Source: JBEIFW01 sp044370695 (lineage in GTDB: Bacteria; Actinomycetota; Acidimicrobiia; Acidimicrobiales; Ilumatobacteraceae). Taken from it: DNA of 6,551 bases. The position numbers and the translations under genes are program-made. Where the stretch lies: positions 1 through 6,551 of the forward strand of contig JBILVB010000193.1 in assembly GCA_044370695.1 (NCBI GenBank), written 5' to 3'. Below the pieces are notes generated by a model. The model ran no database searches. It was not told where the DNA came from and worked only from the letters and a program-made list of their open reading frames with translations. Shown piece by piece: positions 1 through 4,527 of the stretch (its first letter is position 1; every line of letters begins with the position of its first letter).

Positions 1-772
1 TGGCGCCGGGAGATCCCGGTCCGTAGAACTTCCGCGTGATGTAGAAGTTCTGCAGGATCCGGTACACGCTCTGCATCAGGAAGTAGAAGATGAGGCCAGC
101 CGGAATCACGAGCTGGAACACGGCGACGGCGCCCGGGATCACCCGCATGAGGATCTGCTGCTGGCGGTTGATGCTGGTCGAGGTGTTCCGCGAGGAGATC
201 TGCCACTGCTGGAAGTAGCTCAAGCCCGCGACGACCAGGACCAGGACCACGTACGGGACGCCCTTGACGGCGTCGTCCCGGACGATGGAGGCCGCCGTCT
301 TCGACAGATCGAGACCGAACGACAACATCTCGGTCTGGCCGAACAGGCTCTTGAACAGCTTCGACGTCTCGTTCAAATAGTCCGGGGCGAACGTTTGCGG
401 TTGGGTGCAGATCCCGTTCTGGATGAGGCCCGGGGTACACAGCCGCGTCACCCCAGCCAGCACCTGGTAGATGACGATGAAGATCGGCGCCTGGAGGAGC
501 ATGGGAAGGCAGCCGCCGAGCGGCTTGACCTTGTGCTCCTTGAACAGCGCCATCGTCTCTTCGTTGATGCGCTGCCGGTCACCCTTGAACTGTTCCTGGA
601 TCTTCTTCAGTTCCGGCTGGATGTGCTGCATCTCCAACATGCCTTTGGTGGCCTTGAGGGTCAGCGGCGTGACCAGCACCATCAGCACGAGGGTGAACAA
701 TGCGATGGCGGCGGCGTAGTTGTTCGTGAACGAGTAGAACCAGGCCAACACGGAGGACACGGCCTCAAACAC
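1..772 (-). CDS. yidC: Membrane protein insertase YidC/Oxa1 family (3' end cut by window edge)
   Basis: YidC inserts and folds inner-membrane proteins, alone or with the SecYEG translocon. The window holds 257 codons from the start; the C-terminus lies beyond base 1. The start is GTG (770-772), with an AGAAGG ribosome binding site (782-787) nine bases upstream. There is no large periplasmic domain and no lipobox. The family core is clear: a hydrophobic segment at about residues 19-39 ending in PLTLK, a cytoplasmic hairpin with IQPELKKIQ (51-59) and a KxxPLGGC motif ending at Cys88, then membrane segments at about 87-108, 172-187 and 210-235. The N-terminal hydrophobic part is short, as in Gram-positive forms. 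Met31 sits where the groove arginine is expected (five residues before the Pro of PLTLK). Cys112 and Cys122 lie in a loop predicted to face outside. The gene is last in the visible operon and overlaps the end of yidD by 8 bases. The family assignment is secure. Confidence 0.96.
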   Translation of the reverse strand, partial: MFEAVSSVLAWFYSFTNNYAAAIALFTLVLMVLVTPLTLKATKGMLEMQHIQPELKKIQEQFKGDRQRINEETMALFKEHKVKPLGGCLPMLLQAPIFIVIYQVLAGVTRLCTPGLIQNGICTQPQTFAPDYLNETSKLFKSLFGQTEMLSFGLDLSKTAASIVRDDAVKGVPYVVLVLVVAGLSYFQQWQISSRNTSTSINRQQQILMRVIPGAVAVFQLVIPAGLIFYFLMQSVYRILQNFYITRKFYGPGSPGA

Positions 773-995
773 GGGCGTCCACCTTCTTTTCGGGAACCGG
801 ATCGAAGCCGTGACCACCGAACGGGTGGCATCGGCACAGGCGCCGCACGGCGAGCCAGGAACCATGCCACGGACCGTGGTTCTGGAGGCTCTCGACGGCG
901 TACGTCGAACACGACGGGTAGTACCGACAGGGCGACGGCTTCCCTGCCCGCGCGTGCTGGTACAGGCGGATGGCCTTGGTCATCACACGAGTCAC
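765..995 (-). CDS. yidD: Membrane protein insertion efficiency factor YidD
   Basis: YidD is a small basic, membrane-associated protein that assists YidC-dependent insertion; its mechanism is not well defined. The 76-residue product has the full family signature: CRYYPSCSTYA at residues 23-33, HG at 40-41, RCHPF at 55-59 and DPVP at 65-68. Cysteines at 23, 29, 54 and 56 are the typical set. The GTG start at 993-995 forms a GTGA overlap with the rnpA stop, which suggests coupled translation. An ATG at 981-983 is an alternative start four codons later and would give a more typical MTKAIRLYQ opening. The last codons overlap the yidC start. The length fits the family (roughly 70-90 residues). The gene sits in its standard place between rnpA and yidC. 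Confidence 0.95.
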   Translation of the reverse strand: MTRVMTKAIRLYQHARAGKPSPCRYYPSCSTYAVESLQNHGPWHGSWLAVRRLCRCHPFGGHGFDPVPEKKVDARV

Positions 996-1297
996 GACTG
1001 CACCCGCACCAGTGAGAACAGCTCAGCCACGTCGGCTCGGAGATCGGCTGCGCTCTGCGTCGCACGACGTCCACCGGCCCCGACGAGGAACCACCCGTTC
1101 GGCAAGCCCCGTTCCGCCTCGTGTTCGATCAGCACGCGCAGACGGCGCCGGATGCGGTTGCGCACCACCGCTGGGCCGACCTTGCGCCCGATGGCGTAGG
1201 CGACGTGCGGCGCACCTGCGCCGTCGTCAACGATCCATCGAACGGAAAGATCGTCCCGGCGCACGCGGCGGCCTTCCGACACGAGACGAGCGAACAC
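992..1297 (-). CDS. rnpA: Ribonuclease P protein component (start uncertain)
   Basis: RnpA is the basic protein subunit that helps the RNase P RNA bind and cleave precursor tRNA 5' leaders. The signature VVRNRIRRRLR lies at residues 44-54 counted from the GTG at 1295-1297. Before it is VAYAIGRKVGPA, matching the usual G-(L/V)-S-KK-(V/I)-G-A strand and turn; GRRVRRDDLSV near the N-terminus also fits. The GTG start gives 101 residues but removes most of the usual N-terminal stretch (RL..., helix 1) and has no visible Shine-Dalgarno. Homology appears to extend upstream to about ATT 1310-1312 (106 residues) or CTG 1322-1324 (110 residues). That CTG overlaps the rpmH TGA. No ATG, GTG or TTG lies in frame just upstream. 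The GTG coordinate is therefore a conservative choice. The 3' end overlaps yidD by 4 bases. Confidence 0.9.
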   Translation of the reverse strand: MFARLVSEGRRVRRDDLSVRWIVDDGAGAPHVAYAIGRKVGPAVVRNRIRRRLRVLIEHEAERGLPNGWFLVGAGGRRATQSAADLRADVAELFSLVRVQS

Positions 1298-1320
1298 CGT
1301 GTGGTCGGAAATCGGCTGCG

Positions 1321-1455
1321 TCAGGCGGATAGGCGGAGCCGACCCTTGTTGCGGCGAGCCTTGAGCACGGCACGTCCGCTCCGGGTGGCCATCCGAGCCC
1401 GGAACCCGTGCTTGCGGGCCCGGCGTCGGTTGTTGGGTTGAAAGGTCCGCTTCAC
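1321..1455 (-). CDS. rpmH: Large ribosomal subunit protein bL34
   Basis: L34 is a very small, highly basic protein of the 50S subunit. The 44-residue product opens VKRTFQPNNRRRARKHGF, the diagnostic bL34 start, and continues with the conserved R(M)xTRxGRAVLKARRxKGR region and a C-terminal LSA. It is full length for the family. The start is GTG (1453-1455) with an excellent GAGGAGG ribosome binding site at 1461-1467, five bases away. It is the first gene of the leftward operon, and its stop lies 23 bases before the GTG proposed for rnpA, or overlaps the alternative rnpA CTG. Divergent placement from dnaA is the ancestral arrangement in many bacteria. Confidence 0.97.
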   Translation of the reverse strand: MKRTFQPNNRRRARKHGFRARMATRSGRAVLKARRNKGRLRLSA

Positions 1456-1460
1456 TCCAG

Positions 1461-1467
1461 CCTCCTC
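1461..1467 (-). promoter_or_regulatory. rpmH ribosome binding site
   Basis: GAGGAGG on the minus strand, five bases before GTG 1453-1455. It is the strongest Shine-Dalgarno in the leftward operon and fixes the non-ATG start of rpmH. Confidence 0.8.
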
Positions 1468-1610
1468 GTCCTGCACCCGAAGGCCCGGTCGATTGCCGAC
1501 CGGCCGCCGAGCCGTGGACCTGCACCGCCGTCCGGGTCGAACAACCACCCGAGGGTCGATGGCAGGGGCGCTCCACTGCGCCAAAGGTTGAAAGGTTACG
1601 GGGAGCCAGG

Positions 1611-1635
1611 CCAACCGGGCAAGCCATCCGGTTGG
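1611..1635. repeat. Perfect 8-bp inverted repeat between rpmH and dnaA
   Basis: CCAACCGG (1611-1618) and CCGGTTGG (1628-1635) are perfect reverse complements around a 9-base spacer. No T-tract follows on either strand, so an intrinsic terminator is unlikely. The position between two divergent genes fits an operator or a leader hairpin. A related AACCG...CGGTT dyad occurs in the gyrB leader. The function is unknown. Confidence 0.6.
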
Positions 1636-1665
1636 TGAACGCCGACGGTGACCAATCAGCCACAG

Positions 1666-1695
1666 TTCGAATCTGTCCACAGGGGGTGCTACGGT
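1666..1695 (+). promoter_or_regulatory. Candidate dnaA promoter
   Basis: TACGGT (1690-1695) is a plausible actinobacterial -10 and is preceded by TGC, giving an extended -10. TTCGAA (1666-1671) is a weak -35 at 18 bases. A DnaA-box-like site (1673-1681) lies in the spacer, where DnaA binding could repress its own gene. Transcription would start near 1702 and leave a leader of about 78 bases. The -35 match is only 3 of 6. Confidence 0.35.
1673..1681 (+). promoter_or_regulatory. DnaA-box-like site
   Basis: CTGTCCACA differs from the TTGTCCACA form of the DnaA box at the first base only. It falls between the candidate -35 and -10 of dnaA. Confidence 0.55.
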
Positions 1696-1718
1696 GCTCC
1701 TCCTGATCGAGGTCCTCG

Positions 1719-1739
1719 CGGTCCACACCCTGTGGACAA
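1719..1739. promoter_or_regulatory. Head-to-head pair of DnaA boxes
   Basis: TGTGGACAA (1731-1739, minus-strand orientation) is a perfect DnaA box. CGGTCCACA (1719-1727, plus) differs from consensus at its first two bases. Their cores form a perfect inverted repeat, GTCCACA, CCC, TGTGGAC (1721-1737), 43 bases before the dnaA start. This is the only exact consensus box I found in the window. Confidence 0.65.
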
Positions 1740-1770
1740 CCCTGTGGGCGGGTCGGATTTCTGGGACGGG

Positions 1771-1775
1771 GGAGG
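1771..1775 (+). promoter_or_regulatory. dnaA ribosome binding site
   Basis: GGAGG, within a G-rich run, lies four bases before GTG 1780. It selects this start over the in-frame GTG 1648 and TTG 1798. Confidence 0.65.
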
Positions 1776-1779
1776 ACGG

Positions 1780-3153
1780 GTGAGCGAAGCCCAGCGATTG
1801 TGGACGGCGGCATCGCAACTCCTGCGGGCCCAGGTCTCGGAGACGGTCTGGCTCTCCACGTTCCAGGACGTCGAGGCCGTGTCGCTCGAGGAGTCCCGGC
1901 TGGTCCTCGCGGTCCCGAGCAGCCACGTGCGCGACCGGATCGACGGCCGATACCTCCCCCTCGTGCGCGACGCGCTCGACGAGATCGCCCCGACCGAACT
2001 CGCCCTGTCGTTCGAGATCCGGGCCGAACCGAGCGCGGCGAGCGCACCCGAACCCATCGGCACCACCGGTCCGGGCGACAGCGGCGCCCCGCCCGCCGAG
2101 GTGACGGCACCGGGTGCGGCGACCACGCTCGGACTCAATCCTCGGTACACCTTCGAGACCTTCGTCAAGGGAACGTCCAACACCTTCGCCCTCGTCGCCG
2201 CCCTTCGGGTCGCGGAGACACCCGCTCGCAGCTACAACCCGCTCTTCATCTACGGCGGGGCCGGGCTCGGCAAGACCCACCTCCTGCACGCGATCGGGCA
2301 CTACGTCAACCAGAACTACGCCCACTACCTGGTTCGCTACGTGTCCACCGAGACCTTCCTCAACGAGTACATCGACGGCATCCGCACCAACTCGATGGCG
2401 ATGTTCAAACGGCGATATCGCGACGTGGACGTGCTGCTCGTCGACGACATCCAGTTCATGGAGGGCAAGGAGGGGCTCCAAGAGGAGTTCTTCCACACGT
2501 TCAACTCGCTGCACGGGGCGAACAAGCAGATCGTCATCTCCTCGGACCGGATGCCCGACGCCATGCCCACCCTCGAGGACCGTCTCCGGAGCCGGTTCAA
2601 GTGGGGTCTCATCACGGACATCCAGCCGCCTGACCTCGAGACCCGCCTGGCCATCCTCCGCAACAAGGCCGAACGCGAGAACACCCCGGTGTCGGCCGAA
2701 GTCCTCGAGTTCATCGCCACCCACATCACCAACAACATCCGCGAGCTCGAAGGCGCACTCATCCGGGTCGGGGCCTATGCCAGCCTCAACCGTGTCCCGG
2801 TCACCACCGCCTTGGCCGAGCGCCTGCTCGACGACATCGTCGGTGGTCATCGACCGCGCCAGCTGACGCCGGACGCGATGCTCGAGCTGATCTCGAACAA
2901 GCTCGGCTTCACCGTGGAGGCCCTGAAGGGCAAGAGCCGGCAGCGCCCGCTCGTGACGGCCCGCCAGATCGCCATGTTCGTGTTCCGCGATCAGACCGAC
3001 CTCTCCTTCCCCGCGATCGCTCGGGTCTTCGGCAACCGTGATCACACGACCGTGATCCATGCCGTGGACAAGGTCCAACGTCTGATGAAAGAGCGTCAGC
3101 AGGTGTACGACCAGGTCACGGACCTGATCCAGACCGTGAAGGGCAATCCGTGA
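1780..3153 (+). CDS. dnaA: Chromosomal replication initiator protein DnaA
   Basis: DnaA binds origin boxes, oligomerises with ATP, melts the origin and recruits helicase. The 457-residue product has all four domains. Domain I is about residues 1-81 (RLWTAASQLL, VWLSTF). A short Pro/Ala/Gly-rich domain II spans about 82-118. AAA+ domain III has Walker A GGAGLGKT (159-166), Walker B LLVDDIQF (219-226), sensor I ISSDR (253-257), the arginine-finger region LEDRLRSRF (265-273) and sensor II NNIRELEGALIRV (318-330). DNA-binding domain IV, about 355-457, carries ARQIAMF (394-400) and FGNRDHTTVIHA (417-428). That signature usually reads FGGRDHTTV, so Asn419 is a mild variant. GTG 1780 is chosen for its GGAGG site and because residue 1 begins the conserved domain I. 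The length is normal. A candidate autoregulated promoter lies upstream, and the best origin candidate lies directly downstream. Confidence 0.98.
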   Translation: MSEAQRLWTAASQLLRAQVSETVWLSTFQDVEAVSLEESRLVLAVPSSHVRDRIDGRYLPLVRDALDEIAPTELALSFEIRAEPSAASAPEPIGTTGPGDSGAPPAEVTAPGAATTLGLNPRYTFETFVKGTSNTFALVAALRVAETPARSYNPLFIYGGAGLGKTHLLHAIGHYVNQNYAHYLVRYVSTETFLNEYIDGIRTNSMAMFKRRYRDVDVLLVDDIQFMEGKEGLQEEFFHTFNSLHGANKQIVISSDRMPDAMPTLEDRLRSRFKWGLITDIQPPDLETRLAILRNKAERENTPVSAEVLEFIATHITNNIRELEGALIRVGAYASLNRVPVTTALAERLLDDIVGGHRPRQLTPDAMLELISNKLGFTVEALKGKSRQRPLVTARQIAMFVFRDQTDLSFPAIARVFGNRDHTTVIHAVDKVQRLMKERQQVYDQVTDLIQTVKGNP

Positions 3154-3209
3154 CCCGTGGCCGAGATGGGGACCGTGCTGGGGACACCCGGTGGACGAGC
3201 GGCTGCACT

Positions 3210-3237
3210 CGGTGGATCACCGAAGCGTCATCCACCG
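3210..3237. repeat. Inverted repeat formed by two DnaA-box-like sites
   Basis: CGGTGGAT (3210-3217) and ATCCACCG (3230-3237) are perfect reverse complements around 12 bases. Each arm contains a DnaA-box core, so the pair is head to head. A shorter competing dyad, TCGGTG and CACCGA around GAT (3209-3223), overlaps the left arm. Confidence 0.5.
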
Positions 3238-3324
3238 CGACCGCAACGGCGTCCGCTCGCGCTGTGCGTCACGGTGGACGCGCTGTGACCATCGTCGAGG
3301 CCCGTGACCTGGCCGAAACAGGCG

Positions 3325-3375
3325 CCGTCCACAATTCACAGCCCCTATCACCACCATTACCGATTGTGTTTCATC
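3325..3375. other. Candidate unwinding element with box, GC cluster and three-base tract
   Basis: A box-like 9-mer CCGTCCACA (3325-3333) is followed by a very degenerate second box CAATTCACA (3332-3340, three mismatches), a short GC cluster (3341-3345), then five consecutive trinucleotides ending in A: CTA, TCA, CCA, CCA, TTA (3345-3359). The order box, GC cluster and triplet tract resembles the basal unwinding element described for Bacillus subtilis (DnaA-trios). The middle triplets depart from the published consensus. The flank to about 3375 is A/T-richer than its surroundings. Confidence 0.4.
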
Positions 3376-3395
3376 CGACCGTGTTCCGTCCGACT
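3366..3395 (+). repeat. Two-copy 15-bp tandem repeat
   Basis: GTGTTTCATCCGACC (3366-3380) is followed directly by GTGTTCCGTCCGACT (3381-3395), matching at 12 of 15 positions. It lies between the A/T-richer tract and the dnaN ribosome binding site. The function is unknown. Confidence 0.5.
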
Positions 3396-3431
3396 CCGGC
3401 ATGAACGACCTGAACGAGAGGGAAACCACCC

Positions 3432-4526
3432 GTGAAGTTCCGTTGTGAACGAGATCTCCTCGCCGACGCGATCGGTACCGCCGCGCGCGCCTCGGCGAGT
3501 CGCGGCGCCGGTCACCCCGTGTTGGCCGGTGTGCGTGTGCACCTCGCCGGCGATCGTCTGACGGTCACGGGAACCGATCTCGAGCTCCTGATCGAAGTGT
3601 CGACGACGGTGGCCGGTATCGAGGACGGCCACTGCGTCCTACCCGCTCGTCTGGTGGGCGACGTGGTCCGTGCCGCACCGGCCGGCGCGGTGGAGGTCGC
3701 CGTCGGGCCCGAGGAGGCTCGGCTGAGCGCCGGACGCACCGTGTTCTCGTTGCGGACCATGGCCGTCGACGACTTTCCGCGCAGCAGCGATCCGGCCCCG
3801 AACGCGACGTCGATCCCGGCGGCCGACTTGGGCGAGGCGCTGCGGCAGGTGGTTCGGGCGGCGTCGTCGGACGAGGCCCGCCCCGTGCTCACCGGTGTGC
3901 TCATGAGCGCCGAGGGCGAGGGCCTCCGCCTGGTGGCGACCGATTCGTACCGGCTCGCCGTGCGCGATCTCGCCGGCCAGTCGGTGCTCGGTGCGGGCCA
4001 GAAGGTGCTGGTGCCGTCCCGTGCGCTCAACGAGTTGACGCGCCTGTTGCCGGCGAGCGGTGAGGTGGTCCTGCGACTGGGCGAGCGGGAGGCGACGTTC
4101 GAGATCGGTGGGGTCCGGCTCACGACCCGCCTGATCGAAGGGGAGTTCCCGAACTACCGCCAGTTGATCCCTTCGAGCCATCCCAACCGGATGCGGGTGA
4201 ACCGGGCGAATCTCCTCGACGCCATCCGTCGCGTGAAGATCCTCGCCCGCGACTCGGCCCCGGTCCGCCTCCGGATGACCGCGGAACAACTCGAGCTCGT
4301 CGCAGTCACCCAGGACATGGGCAATGCCGACGAGGTGCTCGATGCGAGCTTCGACGGCGGCGATCTCACCGTGGCGTTCAACCCCGATTACCTGTCGAGC
4401 GGGGTGGAGGCCGTAAGCGGCGACGAGGTCGTGATCGAAACACTCGATGCGCTCAAGCCGGCGCTGCTGAGGTCCGCGCAGGACGACGCCTACCTGTACC
4501 TGCTGATGCCGGTGCGCGTGCCCTGA
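3432..4526 (+). CDS. dnaN: DNA polymerase III subunit beta (sliding clamp)
   Basis: The clamp is a ring-shaped dimer that tethers DNA polymerase III and many repair proteins to DNA. The 364-residue product fits the three-domain family, with domains at about 1-120, 127-246 and 247-364. Visible landmarks are FRCERDLLADAI at the N-terminus, TDSYRLA (170-176) and EGEFPNYRQLIP (236-247) around the peptide-binding groove, and LLMPVRVP (357-364), the normal clamp C-terminus. The GTG start at 3432 follows a purine-rich GAGAGGGAAA (about 3416-3425). No other start suits the alignment. It lies just after the origin candidate and one base before recF. No gnd gene separates them. The length is typical. 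Confidence 0.97.
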   Translation: MKFRCERDLLADAIGTAARASASRGAGHPVLAGVRVHLAGDRLTVTGTDLELLIEVSTTVAGIEDGHCVLPARLVGDVVRAAPAGAVEVAVGPEEARLSAGRTVFSLRTMAVDDFPRSSDPAPNATSIPAADLGEALRQVVRAASSDEARPVLTGVLMSAEGEGLRLVATDSYRLAVRDLAGQSVLGAGQKVLVPSRALNELTRLLPASGEVVLRLGEREATFEIGGVRLTTRLIEGEFPNYRQLIPSSHPNRMRVNRANLLDAIRRVKILARDSAPVRLRMTAEQLELVAVTQDMGNADEVLDASFDGGDLTVAFNPDYLSSGVEAVSGDEVVIETLDALKPALLRSAQDDAYLYLLMPVRVP

Positions 4527-4527
4527 C

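Larger units (their letters stand above)
1456..1779. promoter_or_regulatory. Divergent rpmH/dnaA intergenic region, upstream part of the origin
   Basis: This 324-base gap holds no convincing gene. Its left third is the rpmH leader. The middle has two AAAGGTT copies 8 bases apart (1583-1589, 1591-1597) and a perfect 8-bp dyad (1611-1635). The right part has DnaA-box-like sites at 1673-1681, 1719-1727, 1731-1739 and weakly 1743-1751, plus a candidate dnaA promoter. DnaA boxes upstream of dnaA usually serve DnaA autoregulation and, in bipartite origins, one half of the origin. A rightward reading frame does run into dnaA from GTG 1648, but it has no ribosome binding site and its upstream residues do not resemble DnaA. 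Confidence 0.75.
3154..3431. other. Candidate replication origin (oriC), dnaA-dnaN intergenic region
   Basis: This 278-base gap holds no credible gene. Box-core sequences GTGGA(C/T) or its complement occur at 3191-3196, 3212-3217, 3230-3235, 3274-3279 and 3327-3332. As 9-mers they differ from the DnaA box at two positions (three at 3273-3281). They are followed by a locally A+T-richer stretch at about 3331-3375, which stands out in this G+C-rich DNA. The dnaA-dnaN gap is the usual origin site in Actinomycetota. Such cores also occur by chance in GC-rich coding DNA, including within dnaA here, so the cluster and position carry more weight than any single box. Together with the boxes upstream of dnaA this would make a bipartite origin. 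Confidence 0.75.

Noticed and set aside
859..882. Inverted repeat CCACGG, A, CCGTGG inside yidD
   Set aside because: It encodes conserved yidD residues around HGPWHG; with no T-tract or positional logic it is most likely chance.
1593..1622. Possible rpmH promoter on the minus strand (TTGCCC, 18 bases, TAACCT)
   Set aside because: The -10 matches only 3 of 6 bases and the -35 4 of 6; not strong enough to list as a feature.
1648..1779. 44-codon N-terminal extension of dnaA from GTG 1648
   Set aside because: No ribosome site, non-DnaA residues, and it would cover the DnaA boxes; GTG 1780 has GGAGG and begins domain I.
992..2110. 372-codon minus-strand frame that includes rnpA
   Set aside because: The upstream part is low-complexity Arg/Pro/Gly antisense of dnaA and the intergenic region; only the rnpA portion resembles a family.
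1321..3078. 585-codon open frame on the minus strand running opposite dnaA into rpmH
   Set aside because: Only the last 44 codons are a gene (rpmH, with its own strong ribosome site). The rest is the antisense of dnaA, kept open by GC-rich codon use.
3335..3363. TTCACA as a -35 for dnaN
   Set aside because: The -35 matches 5 of 6, but the hexamers 17-18 bases downstream (TACCGA, ACCGAT) are poor -10 elements.
3150..3404. 84-codon plus-strand frame in the dnaA-dnaN gap
   Set aside because: Begins inside the dnaA stop region without a ribosome site, has a biased composition and covers the origin candidate.
3401..3448. 15-codon ATG mini-frame overlapping the dnaN start
   Set aside because: No ribosome binding site before its ATG; probably chance, although it could in principle influence dnaN initiation.
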